The notes below the pieces were generated by a model. The model had not been told where the DNA came from. It did no database searches and saw only the letters and a list, made by a program, of their open reading frames with translations. Positions 49,105 through 60,218 of a stretch of 64,000 bases of DNA are shown here, one piece after another. Location: NCBI GenBank assembly GCA_025266875.1, contig JALLLT010000004.1:310001-374000 (forward strand), read 5' to 3'. This DNA comes from Fennellomyces sp. T-0311 (taxonomy: Eukaryota; Mucoromycota; Mucoromycetes; Mucorales; Lichtheimiaceae). Position numbers and translations under genes: made by a program. Position 1 is the stretch's first letter, and each line of letters begins with the position of its first letter.

Positions 49105-51255
49105 TCAACGCATCATTGTGTTATACTTTTCATATACAACAGTCTTTACCATCTCTTTCACACAATGAGTACCTACTTCCGTAATTAATGGGCATGCCTT
49201 TACTGTAAGACAAAATAGTGCGTAGAAATTTGGTCCAGAGGGAAGCATCGGTTTACCATAAACCATCTGGCGCAGTCCTTCATCCGTCACGTTTTGTAAC
49301 CCTTGTAACGCGACATTCACCAACGATGGACATTTCTGCAGGGTAGCTATATGGCTGTCTTTAATGGAATCCATGTTGCAGAGCTCAACGTATTTCATTT
49401 GGCACGGAAGATTGCCCAGGAACCGGCCAATGCCTTCTGCTGTTACATTCCTAAGGGCACGGAATATGACCCGGTTTAAAGATTGTATCATAGCCAAAGA
49501 TACAAGCACTGAATCGGTAATTTCAGCGCATTCTCGAAAGATGACTTGTTGTAGTTTTGGCGTGCCGAAGGATTTGGCGGCGATAGCATACTTCTCGAAG
49601 AGCTGGACTAGACTTGCACTTGCTGTGCTGGTTTCCACTGATGCTAATTGAAGCGTTATAAGTGGAGGCATTGTCATAAGGATATCCACTAGCCCTTGTA
49701 AATCGTAGACACTTAGCGCGTGTAAATGTGCCAAAGCTGTAGGTGTGTCTCGGATGGATTGTAAAATAAGTGGTTGAATTCTTCTGTAGAGCCGAGCCGT
49801 CAACGTGTTAAGCTTTTCGAATTTAAATTCAGGATATATTGCATAAAGCTGTTGGACATCTTCTGCAACTAAATCTGATGAGGTGTTGAGAACGACAGTC
49901 TCCAGTGTTGCCCTGTTTTTATAGACGAGCGGCAAAATGCTTTCAATACGTATCCGCGTTCGGGGCACTGGGGCATCCATGAACATCTTCCGAAGCCCTG
50001 GTGTTTCGCCCGTAGTCACAATTTCCAGTCTTGGAATCGGCTTAGTGCTGTTATATCCAAGGATCTCCAGGTTTGACCCATATTGGGCGATAGAATCAAC
50101 AACCGATGAAATGCATCCGCTCATAACGAGTCGACGCAGCTGCGGACACCGCTGTAATACTCCATCAATGCTTTCTTTGTCAATCAAATTTCCCGTCAAC
50201 TCCAAATTCAGAAGAGCATTATGACTCTTCATCGTTGAAAAGTCACCCGTTAGCTTCGCCATTGGCAATGCTGTTGTGAATGACAAATCGGTCAGATTGC
50301 AGCATGGTAACAATATATCTGCAAGCGTAATCGCATGCTTGTTCTCTGCAAGATCCACACTGAGAGTCGTAAGAGTGTCTCGAATTTGCCAGAACGCAAT
50401 CGAAATTCTTCCGGTGTACCATTTCCAATCTTGTATGGCTAGAAATAATTTGCTTACAAACTTAACGATCATATAACTTGGCTGTCTAAGAATGTGCTTA
50501 CCTTTCATCTTGAGTGTTCGAATCTTGTCAAATCGCTTGTCAATCATGGCTTCCAGACAAAGGGCATGAAGGCGACCATTATTTGTATTGATGTCCAAAC
50601 TCTCGACGTAACGGCCGGCGGATGACATAACGCTGACTAGCCTCAAGTCCTTCTGGCCCCCAGTTATCACCATATGCGTCCATGCAAAAGAACAGTCCAG
50701 TATCCGTTTACGCCATACACTAGAAACCGATAAACATATTGACATGTCTCCTTCCGATAGCTTTTGGATAATGTTGTTTGCAAGCTCGATTGGAAGCTCC
50801 TTGAGATAATCGATACGTGTTTCATTCTTTGCAATCGCGGCGGCCTTCCCAGCTCGAAGTCGCTCTATTTGAGTTTGATCCGACTTTTCCTTTTCCAATC
50901 CTTCGTCGTATGCCTCGATGGCTTCAAGCTGTCTACCAGATATGGAGTACACGTTGCCTAGGCGCACATATCCTGCTCCAAGTTCGGGAGCGCAGTCAAT
51001 CATTTGAATTGCATCTTCGTACGCTCCATTGTAGTAACCTTGCATTGCGCGAGCGTATGCACGAATGTCGGATAGAACATATAACTGCGATTCAATGAGT
51101 TGTGTAATTGCGGCCGTTGCGTCATTATTGATTCGGTTGTAATCGCGCGTTTTAAGAGACACGTCGAGCTGTCCCAATATCTGTTGAAATAACTTCAAGT
51201 CGATTTGCTGAACTGGAAGCGTTAAATCCTCCATTGCTGTCGAGGGATTCGCCAT
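49105..51255 (-). CDS. TPR / F-box / leucine-rich-repeat protein (paralogue)
   Basis: The open frame is uninterrupted for 716 codons, but a 72-nt in-frame intron (50430-50501, donor GTAAGC, acceptor ACAAG) is likely, giving exons 50502-51255 and 49105-50429 and 692 aa. TPR-like helices cover about 60-130 (YYNGAYEDAIQM; RLGNVYSISGRQLEAIEAYDEG). The F-box is at about 149-187 (YLKELPIELANNIIQKL...CLSVSSVWRKRIL). LRRs follow to the end (LKYVELCNMDSIKDSHI-like units). The intron falls in phase 1 just after the F-box, exactly where the gene at 8077-10411 has one, so they are diverged paralogues. The role is probably as an SCF substrate adaptor; the substrate is unknown. Confidence 0.83.
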   Translation of the reverse strand: MANPSTAMEDLTLPVQQIDLKLFQQILGQLDVSLKTRDYNRINNDATAAITQLIESQLYVLSDIRAYARAMQGYYNGAYEDAIQMIDCAPELGAGYVRLGNVYSISGRQLEAIEAYDEGLEKEKSDQTQIERLRAGKAAAIAKNETRIDYLKELPIELANNIIQKLSEGDMSICLSVSSVWRKRILDCSFAWTHMVITGGQKDLRLVSVMSSAGRYVESLDINTNNGRLHALCLEAMIDKRFDKIRTLKMKGKHILRQPSYMIVKFVSKLFLAIQDWKWYTGRISIAFWQIRDTLTTLSVDLAENKHAITLADILLPCCNLTDLSFTTALPMAKLTGDFSTMKSHNALLNLELTGNLIDKESIDGVLQRCPQLRRLVMSGCISSVVDSIAQYGSNLEILGYNSTKPIPRLEIVTTGETPGLRKMFMDAPVPRTRIRIESILPLVYKNRATLETVVLNTSSDLVAEDVQQLYAIYPEFKFEKLNTLTARLYRRIQPLILQSIRDTPTALAHLHALSVYDLQGLVDILMTMPPLITLQLASVETSTASASLVQLFEKYAIAAKSFGTPKLQQVIFRECAEITDSVLVSLAMIQSLNRVIFRALRNVTAEGIGRFLGNLPCQMKYVELCNMDSIKDSHIATLQKCPSLVNVALQGLQNVTDEGLRQMVYGKPMLPSGPNFYALFCLTVKACPLITEVGTHCVKEMVKTVVYEKYNTMMR

Positions 51256-51690
51256 GTTACTGCGGTGAAAGAAAGCTTCGTGTAAACCCGTTATGACGGA
51301 GATTCGACGCGCAAAACATTTGGCTTAGTGCGAGCAAGTATTGTATGCTTGATATGTATAGTGTAAAAAAGAACTTTGAGTGGCTATTCATTCGGGATCT
51401 ACGCTTGGCTTAACGTCTTATCTTTCCAAAAGTTGCTTTCTCAACATTGACATAGCTTTCCTTCACTACATACATTATCTATATTATAATAGCGACATCA
51501 AAAAATTATTAAGAAAACCTCCTTCCTTTTCTGGAATCACCTGTCCCTCACTTTCTCTATAGGGAATATTTTTTTGTATCTTTAAACTATATATTAAGTA
51601 CGTCGCTAAGCTCTTTTTGTCGTTAATATATACGTAGGGTTTCGGGTATATTAGTAAGGGTACGTAAGTAACGTAGAGTTTAGGTAGTTA

Positions 51691-51777
51691 GGCCGAGTCG
51701 ACTCACCGTTGAGTGACCCGAAGCGTAGCGCAGGGGCTCAATCAGTCGAGCGCAGCGAGACAGGTGACGACTCGGCC
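51691..51777. repeat. GC-rich foldable element, copy A (87 bp)
   Basis: The ends are a perfect 10-bp inverted pair (51691-51700 with 51768-51777). Inside, TCACC (51703-51707) pairs with GGTGA (51763-51767), continuing the stem past a 2-base bulge. Within it a hairpin forms from TTGAG (51709-51713) with CTCAA (51737-51741) and CCC with GGG. The right side contains GTCGAGCGCAGCGAGAC. It stands out sharply from the AT-rich surroundings. Its sequence is about 75-80% like copy B. Its function is unknown: it could be a mobile hairpin element or a structured RNA. Confidence 0.8.
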
Positions 51778-51790
51778 ATAGGGCTTAGGT

Positions 51791-51876
51791 TACGAGCCGG
51801 CTTACCGTTGAATGACCCGAAGCACAGCGAAGGGAATCATTCAGTCGAGCGCAGCGAGACAGGTGACGCGCTCGTA
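51791..51876. repeat. GC-rich foldable element, copy B (86 bp)
   Basis: Direct-repeat partner of copy A, 13 bp downstream. Its outer arms (51791-51797 with 51870-51876, 7 bp) differ in sequence from those of copy A yet are again self-complementary. The inner arm TTACC (51802-51806) pairs with GGTGA (51862-51866) with one G-T wobble where copy A has C. The middle hairpin is longer: TGAATGA (51809-51815) with TCATTCA (51837-51843), plus CCC with GGG. The 28 bases from 51842 onwards are identical to those in copy A. Confidence 0.8.
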
Positions 51877-54546
51877 TCCTATAATAGCAACATCCATTTT
51901 TTTGGCTGCGGTTAGACACGATTTCTTGACTGAATACAAGCGCGAGTGAGGTCAATTGCTGGTTATGAGAAAGTTTCGCACGTGTATCTTAATTTTATAC
52001 CTGAAACACATTTATGCAGTACCTGGATGTCATGTACAGGGTAGGCAGCATGTCCCCACAAACATTGATGCAATACATACCAGGCAAGTCATGGAGCAAG
52101 CATATGTGAACACCCAAGGAAGTTAATATGCTTCAAAAAATCCTTTTTGTCAGCCAAGGTGCACGTCTTTGGTCAGTTACTATCAAGATGGGAAACATCG
52201 GAAAAGCCACCAAGTTCCTGAGCAGTTTGCTAAACAAGATAAGTGGAGACCTTGTACAATGCTAATATGCATCTATATCATAAGTATTCTATAGCGTAAT
52301 TACTTTCACGGAGCCACCATATATAATTCAAAGCGAACACCAATCATACAAATGATGATCATTATTATTCCACGTATTCATAATCTTATGCAAATCGATG
52401 GGGTTTTAGTAGAAGATGCGGATAAACTCTCACTGAAAACAGTCCCAGAGAACTTGGCTTTTATTCATCTGTGACAGCTCAGTAGAAAGTACTAAAGTCC
52501 AGCAAAACGCAAACTATTCATCGCTGGAAAGGCCCAGTACTAAAGCACTTCTGAAACCATGTGCACCGCTCTATCTTCAATCTGAATCACGGTGAAACAA
52601 CCACATATGATAATAGTAGAAGATACTTCCTATCGGATAACACATATCAGTTCAACATCATCCCACAGTGTACATACATAGTAACTTGTTCACACGGATT
52701 ACGAACTATACTGTATGAACAAATGAGATAAACTCAACAGGACATGGAATTGACACCAATCTAGCAATGCGATCATTACACTGCAGGTCGGATGACAGAG
52801 ACATTCTCAGATCCGTATGATCAGGACAAAGGAAAGGATCCTATACGTCCTCTATCCATTCAGGCAATTCTGAGGACGAAGTACTATCTAAACTTCCATT
52901 GCTGATTCAATACACAAAAGATATAGGGGCATAGACCATTGCATTCGATAAAGCACATCCGAAACTTCCAGGATACTTTTTCTTTATTTCTTTACTCTTT
53001 GAACAGTTTGATTCACCTCAGGAATGTCTGACCTTGTAATGGTACTAGTTACTTGATCGAATATTCAGGAAATACTGCCACCAACTTCCGATCACGTCTT
53101 TCAAAGTGGGAAAGTAGCCTATACTTGTTTAACGGTAGAAACCTGATCACATATAAGCCTAAACTTCTATATGTATAGATAAAGCTCATTAAAATAAGGA
53201 ACGTATCACCGGAATGGTTGTACGTACGGTATACTGAGAAACCGAGAAGCCTCCGCCCTTCAACGCTAGACAGTGCTTATTGATTATACGATTACAAACT
53301 GTGTCTATCCCCCTTTTGATTGAACAGCACAACCCGAATTAAGGCAGTTATCCTTACATGTGCGCATAGCGAACAAATCCCAAGGTGCCTACGGTTTCGA
53401 TACGAGGCGTTGTGGTATAAAGTGACACACACTTTTCCTCTGAAAACAAAAAAAAAAAACCAAGTCACTGCCAACACTTTGTCGAGACTAACAATTCATG
53501 GTGGATATCTTTCGCTGACCAAAGAGTTTTCTAATTGCATCATTACTTTTAGACTGTTTCTCCAGGCCTTTGAATTTCACCGATGTTTTGTCGTCATCAC
53601 AAAAGCGAGGAGTTCCATACTGTATGTAAATCAATTGGATTATGTCTCGTTGATGACAATATCAGCGTTGATTCGTCTATCGTTAAAACCAGTACGAGCT
53701 TTTTTGGATCAATAAATAAAGTTCGACCAAGTATCCACGGTCCGTCTTACAATCGCATAACCTACGTACAGTAGCATTTTCACTTTATTATCGATAATTC
53801 TACCCATGCAACGTGTGCGTACTGTTTGGCATTAGGACTAGGCGGCTCCCACAAATGCCCAGTTAGATATTCGAGTTAGATTAGCAAAAAATAACTTGCC
53901 TTACAGAAGCACGTTATTATGTATGCAGCACAGTTATATGGTTACCATACTGTTGGCTTCTCCGTACTGCTCACCACTATCCAAGAATGCTATGTTCTTA
54001 GACAGACTCTGATAATATCTATTTACAGCGCAAATTCTTCACTCGTATCCGCACAGACGTAAAAAGATAAATTTTCTGCATCGGTCAGAGTAGCTTCATG
54101 CAAAAGTCTAAAGTTAAACGTAATCTGCGATCTGGACCATGACATAAACGGTATAGAAGGTCCTTCTCTGTTCGACAACGAGCGTTGTCATACGCACTCT
54201 GACATATGAATGTCACGACTGGATGCTGTAACGAAGTTGCGAGTGCTCAAAGATATTTAAGCAGAAAGTTTAAAGTATATATATAATGCGGAAAAGCTTT
54301 AACGAACAATATACTCAAGGGATGTTGCCAATCAAAGCGGTATGTAGTCATGGATCCATATGTGCGGGGAGACAAGTAGAAAAAATCGAGACTATACCAA
54401 ATCTAGGTGCTAATAAATTTCTTTGGAAGCACATTGTGTGCGTGTCAAACAAAGTATAATAAAATAATTAAAATAAGCTTGAGTTTATATGACGAGGATA
54501 AAACTACATGGGCTTTAATAGAAACTTGAAATTATGATTATTTTTT

Positions 54547-55918
54547 TTACAAGAGAAGACGGACGAGGGCAACAGCCAAAGTAGTCATGATGGCGCTGTT
54601 GGGAGTAAAGATACCAGCAGCAGAATCACCATCCTTGGAACCTTGGGAAGAAACAGTTTCCTTGGCAGTGGTAGAGGATTTGCTGGCGGCACCGGAAGAG
54701 GAAGCAGTACCAGTGACGTTAGCAAAACCAGCAAAGGACACAGTCTTCTCCATGTAAGGATAGGTGATGTTTTGGCAAGTAGCGATATCAACCACGTGCT
54801 TGTAGGCCTTTTGGATACGGGGAAGATATTGAAGAGCAAGCGACATGGTGGTGTTGTCGATTTCGTGTTGCAAAACAACGTTACCGGTCTTGAGAAAAGT
54901 GCCGTTGGAACCCATGGAAATAAAGTCCTCATAGTGTTGTTGGATAGTAGCCATGGGTTGTTCAGAACCAGCAGCCTATGATGCGATGATTAGGTTCATG
55001 TAAAACAATAATGCCTAAAGAACGTGGAGGTCTTACCCAGTCATCAGTATCAAGATCCCAAAGAATAGTTGTCAAGCCAAGTTGAGTAGCGATCCATCGG
55101 ACACGATCATCAACATCACCAAAAGCCTGTAAATAACCTTGTCAATACTATTTTTTTGGTGTACAACAACAGTTACTTACAGGACGCCAGTGACGGGGAG
55201 TGACACCAGTAACCATCTTGATGGACTTTTGAGTATAGTACAATTCAGCAAGGACCTCCTCATTGGTCAAGGTGGTCATGAGATTGTGACTCCAGGTATG
55301 TTGAGCGATATGATGGCCATCGCGAACACCACGCATAGCACCATAAGGCCAGTTAACGACGTTTGAACCAATATAGAACATGGAAGCCTTGAGTTTCTGC
55401 TGTTCCAAATAATCGTAGAAAGCGTTATGGGAGCAATTGGGACCGTCATCAAAGTTCAAGCCCCAGGTCTCGGGTTCAGGGCAACTGTAAATATCGGGAT
55501 TGGTGTTCTCGTGCTTTGGAATAGTACAGGTAGTGGCAGTCCACCAACAATCGGGATCAGTGCCTGCGTCGTAACCAGACATGTCAATAGCACCATTGAC
55601 CACTTTACGAACAGGAATGTTCTTGGGAGCATTGTTCCAATTAATCGAGTTGTACACAGCTTTGAACTCGGCGCTCTTGTTCATTCCATTCGAGGTAGCA
55701 ATTTCCCAAGGAGTAGGCCATTCGTTAGCATTGAACTGGAAATGCGATGGGAATTCGTAGTACTGGCATTGAGTGGCAGGATCTATCGACGTTGTTTGAG
55801 GAATCTCGGGGATCTTGAGATTGGTAGGGTCAGCCGTCGACTTGAACGATTCCCAATACTCAGCTGCGCGACTCATTTGCGCCAGCACTAAGGTAAGTGC
55901 GATCGGTTTGAGATACAT
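54547..55918 (-). CDS. Chitin deacetylase, secreted and probably GPI-anchored
   Basis: Three exons (55181-55918, 55037-55126, 54547-54975) give 418 aa. A signal peptide covers about 1-18. The polysaccharide deacetylase motifs are NFDDGP (155-160, catalytic Asp), HTWSH (207-211, metal ligands), RHWRPAFGDVDDRVR (242-256), DTDDW (272-276) and LQHE (311-314, catalytic His). All catalytic residues are present. A Ser/Thr/Ala-rich stretch follows at about 350-395, then a hydrophobic C-terminus ending RLLL, as expected for a GPI signal. It would convert chitin to chitosan in the cell wall, a major polymer in Mucorales. The leader is CT-rich with TATATA immediately before the ATG. Confidence 0.94.
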
Positions 55919-56888
55919 TATATATACTGGCGCGCGTTAAGGGAGAGGTGGTGAAGGGTATTTCAAAAAAAAAAAGGAGGGGGAGGGTTTGGTGCAAAGG
56001 AAAGAATGGGGCCAGAAGAGAGGGTAATCGAAAGCACGGTTCTGCGGTCCATCCTCTCTTTTATTTCACCATAACTGCGGTGTTTATGGCGATAAATAAA
56101 CTTCTGTACGACGTTTTCAGAGAATTTCACCATGTACAGCTGGTGATTATTTCCTGTTCAGACATGTTTTCCATGCTTTTTTCTAAATACATACATCCCC
56201 GAAACGACTTTTTTTCTTATTTTGGCTTTTGCGTCGTACACGCTGAACCCCGGTAAAGTGCAACGGAAATCAGAGAAAGATCATTGAAGCCCAGTTATGT
56301 GCACGGTTGGTGCCGACAAACTTTTGACGATGGATTAAAATTAAAATATGTCATTCAATGCAATTCGATTATATTACGAGATCAACTTCTTTTGCCAAAT
56401 AAGATAAAAAAGCTGGTGGGTAGGTTGGAAGATGTGTAATACGTGAACTTGTTGGATTCAGGTAATACCTAATACACATCTTCCATTTTACCGCGCGCGG
56501 ACTTGCCTCCCTCATTCGGGTTCTGCTGAGTATTGTTTGCATGTATAGTTCTTTCTTTTTTAATGCCAATGGTGAGTGGCAAACTAAAAAGACAGGTGGA
56601 TTACCCATTATGTCCATATTTTTCACCGCAATTGCTTTTGCAGAAAGACAAAAAAAAAGAGGCTTATCCAATTAATTGGACATTTTAGGATGATAATTAG
56701 AAGAAGCTTACACAAAAGCACGAGCACGGGTCGGAGCAGGTTTGCATTTAATCCCTGAAACGCTTGGCCTTTTTCGAAAAGCTATGCTTATAATTAGAGC
56801 AAAATAACCCGCCGCACGCGTAAAAACGTATTTTTATATACAAACACATTCAAATTTTTACCATGGCTCTATCTAATTGGACAACGTT
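55919..56888. other. Spacer between chitin deacetylase and the Rho GEF gene
   Basis: It holds the chitin deacetylase promoter: on the minus strand, a pyrimidine-rich block at 55970-55990 and a TATATA run at the start codon. It also holds the 3' flank of the GEF gene. The open frame at 55948-56256 shows no motif and is probably chance. Nothing else is seen. Confidence 0.4.
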
Positions 56889-59087
56889 TTAGCAATCAAC
56901 TTTTGGTTGACTATCAATAAAAGGTTCAGTAAACAGTGAAGAATGAAAGCTTTCCGAATAACTCTCATCCCATATACTCGAGTATATGCTAGAAAGTTCA
57001 TCCTCGCTATCATCTTGGGCGTCGTCATCCAATGGGGCCGGCATTGTACTAATACTTTGGAAACTGTTTTCATAGTTATAAAACGTTTTGGCGCCGACTG
57101 CCGCGGATTCTCTTCCATTGCGATGGCTATTGGTTTCTCCGTCACGTTGACAATGTTCATCCCGCACACTCTCAATAGAGTCACACCATATCTTCTTGTC
57201 CTCGGCCGTTTTCGTTTCCAGTAACATATTGACCACGTTTCGACTTGCGATGGAACAAGTGAATTGAAGTGGATGGACATCGGGTTCAGCATTCGAGTAA
57301 TTGTGATACGAACGCGAAAGTGATCCACCGCTACTCTTTCGGCTACTACTGCGGCAAAAGCTTCCAAACCAGGCTGATCGATTCGGATTCTTGGATGTAT
57401 CACTTTGTAATACGTTTCGATCCAGGTGAGTGACTTGTCCAGGTGCAGCAGCAAGTTTGAATAGTATATCAGGTGCTGGTCCGTATAATTTGCCTCCTCC
57501 GCTCACACTGGTTCTTAATTCGCTCTCTCCTTGACTTATTCGCTTTGATCTTATCTATTCATTGCCATGTTCATTTTTCTTGTTGTCTTTCTGCTGTTTC
57601 TCTTTTACCTTTGTGAAAAGTATAAGATCATTGAACAGAAATACATAAAGTGGTTTCTGCTTTTGCTTGTAGAAAATTTGTCGAGAACTTTTGGAAAACG
57701 ACCGTTGCGGGGCTACATTCGGATCTTGCGGCGACGGATGGAGTATTAACGGCCCTTCGTGGATAAGTCGTCGATGCGGTTGATTTAATTGTATACCCAT
57801 TTCCTAGATGGTTGATCATTAGTCAATAGTTCCTGTTGTTTCTAAAAGTGTATATCCCAACCTGAAGATTCCGAATTCGTTCCCCCAAATCCGATAATCG
57901 AAACGCTTGTTCCATTTGATTCTTGTAGTCTTCGATGTTTCTTATTACCATATCCATTTCACTCATGCATTGAACATGTTGTTGGATGGCTACGTCATTT
58001 TCTTCGAAACATTCAATTTGACTCTGAATTACAATGGTGTGAATAACTTGCACATCGGTAGTACGGTCATTTACCTTTAAAAAGAGTGGATACTTCATTA
58101 AACGTTGCACCGGTTTCAACAGAAATGATTGCAGCGTAAGCGATCGGCATTCTTGATACACACATCGCTCCTATGGTTCAGTTTCCATGGTTACCTTTTG
58201 CATCCGCCAGATAGGGGCCTGCTATACCTGAACATAACTTCCGAAAGACTTTAGACACGCGGTTTCAGGATTAGATAAGGATTTGGCAATCAAATCGTTG
58301 GCAAGTTCAAAGTGTACAAAATATTCTTTGTATACATCGAAAATATGTGGTATCTATGTACACAAAAAAAGGCATGTCAATGTTTTGCAACACGTGCATT
58401 AAAAAAATGGTGGTTGTGATCATACATAACCCCGAAATCGTTCCACGACATCACCGACAATGAGTGGATGTTGAACATGTTGACATTCGCGTAAATCGGC
58501 CAATACAACGATATGAAATTGTACAATTGTATGCAAACTTTCGAAAGTTTTGCGAATGGATTCTGGCAAATTATGCCAAGTCGATTCCAAATCGGCTATA
58601 AAAACCTTTTTAAGCAAAACTTTTTTTTTAGTTTTGAAAAAGAAAAAAAAAAAGGAAAAAGACACATCCACCGAATCATTTTTATTACCTGTTGCACAAG
58701 TTGAAGATCGGCAAGATAGGCTTCTTCGGTCATGATTAATTCATGCAAAAGCTCTTGGTACTTGATTTGTTTTGGCGAAAGTGAGGATACCAAATCGTTA
58801 TCCTCAGGTCCCAAGGTTGCACGCCAAGTAGATGTCGTTGCTGCACTGCTATTGCTCATGATACTATCAGAGTCGCGACATGGTCTGTTGTGGTGGTTGA
58901 AATGGATAATGATTGGCAAGTCATCATCGGTGGTGGACTTGAGGTGCTTCAATGTAACCGCAGTCAATCTTCGTTGAAGAAATTCGCTGGTATGTTTGGC
59001 GATTTTGGATTTTTTCAATCTATTATGAAGTCCTCCAAAATTGTAATGGGATTCTTCTTCTATCGTTTCATCGCTCTTCTTTCCCAT
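56889..59087 (-). CDS. Rho-type guanine nucleotide exchange factor (DH-PH)
   Basis: Seven exons (58689-59087, 58426-58605, 58228-58353, 58075-58170, 57862-58023, 57609-57803, 56889-57554) give 607 aa. The DH domain (about 112-310) opens with KYQELLHELIMTEEAYLADL, contains QSFLLKPVQRLMKYPLFLK (the conserved CR3 helix) and ends in a long helix (MDMVIRNIEDYKNQMEQAF). The PH domain follows (KPLYVFLFNDLILFTK ... PLQFTCSIASRNVVNMLLETKTAEDKKIWCDSI). The last 110 residues are acidic and Ser-rich. It should activate a Rho/Cdc42-family GTPase for polarised growth and cell-wall control; which one is unknown. Exon 2's acceptor follows an A-rich run and is the least certain. Intron 4 (51 nt) is in frame and could be retained. 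Confidence 0.87.
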
Positions 59088-60218
59088 GGTTTAATAAAGT
59101 GGTGTTAAAATTTGCCGATCGTAGAAAAAGAGAAAAGTAAAATATCGCAACGTTCCTCTGAAAAAAAAAGCAGTAAAGAACGCGGTCCATATTGCAAGAA
59201 TTATATTATATCCCTTTGCCTTCTATCGATGCTTCTTTTTGGGTATCAGCTTAAGTCCTGCATATCGGATAGCATATACTTCAAGTACGTGAGTAAGGAT
59301 TCGTTATTGATTGGATCGAACGGAATGCAATGCAACTTGTCAATCAAGGTACTCGGACCTAAATTGTCCAGTCGCTTCTTTTCATTATTTTGTCCAGCTC
59401 ACATCATCGTCGGATTTCATCACTTTGTGACCCACATCGATAAGAAAACATGTACTCTATAGATAGTTTATAAAATCTAGATAGCAATTTAAACTAGGCT
59501 GACCAGAGTATCACAAGCCGCCGTATCTTATGTATCAAGCTTTTTTTGTACGACGCATGCTACCACCAATGTAGTAAGATTTGTGTAAACCATCGAGAAA
59601 ATGTAGAAAGTTTATAGTGCACTCGTTTATTTATCAAAGTTTTATCCATCTAACGCATCTCGGAAATATATATATCTATATCTTTTTTCTCACACAGAGT
59701 CGTAAAATGCATATCGAGTGGTTCATTACATTTTGCGCGCTCTAAGCCTCGTGAGGCACGGTGAGGGGAGGGATACAGTGTTAAGGAGGTTCCGAAATTA
59801 TATGTGAATATGCAACAGGTGGCATGGTCATTCCGCGAAAAAGAATACTCAAACGAAGGGTAAAAAAAAAAGTAGATAATCGATCATCTGGTTTTTTTTT
59901 TCGCAAATCGACTTGCACCTTTATAATATTCATACCCGAGCAAATTTTCATATAGCAATGGCAAAGTGGGCAAGATGCTTTGTAAAGTTTGATCTAAACA
60001 CATACGTACGTATAACACTGCGACTACTCCTGAATTTGATTGAAACACATGGAAATGCTACTTTCCCGGCATAAGAGTTGGTGCTTTTCTGATTTACAAT
60101 GAAAGTGAGAGGCGTAAAAAAAAAAGCAAGATTTGTCAGCCTGATGGAGTACATTTTCATCCCAAAAAAACCACTTTTTCTTTTTTTTTTTTCCTGAGTA
60201 TAAACGATATTTACGACA
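59088..60218. other. Spacer between the divergent Rho GEF and kelch genes
   Basis: The 1.1-kb shared upstream region contains several A- or T-homopolymer runs (for example 59861-59870, 59892-59901 and 60180-60192) typical of fungal promoters. No RNA gene, repeat family or convincing open frame was seen. Confidence 0.4.

Larger units (their letters stand above)
51256..54546. other. 3.3-kb AT-rich gene desert with structured repeat pair
   Basis: The spacer lies upstream of the F-box gene and downstream of the chitin deacetylase gene. It contains the two GC-rich foldable elements at 51691-51876 and a small perfect hairpin (7-bp arms, 54174-54189). The rest is AT-rich with chance open frames (for example 53320-53715) and no recognised gene. 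Confidence 0.45.

Noticed and set aside
51731..51757. Possible tRNA D-arm in the structured repeat (GCTCAATCAGTCGAGCGC)
   Set aside because: It resembles a D-arm, but there is no T-arm consensus (GTTCRANNC), no acceptor stem at tRNA spacing and no anticodon arm. The second copy loses the resemblance.
51701..51877. Hammerhead ribozyme within the structured repeats
   Set aside because: Neither strand has the CUGANGA and GAAA core; the nearest word, CTGAATGA, has an extra base.
54174..54189. Perfect 7-bp hairpin as a terminator or regulatory element
   Set aside because: Short perfect palindromes arise by chance in 64 kb, and rho-independent-type terminators are not expected in a nuclear genome.
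55427..55891. Plus-strand open frame of 154 codons
   Set aside because: Antisense shadow of the chitin deacetylase first exon.
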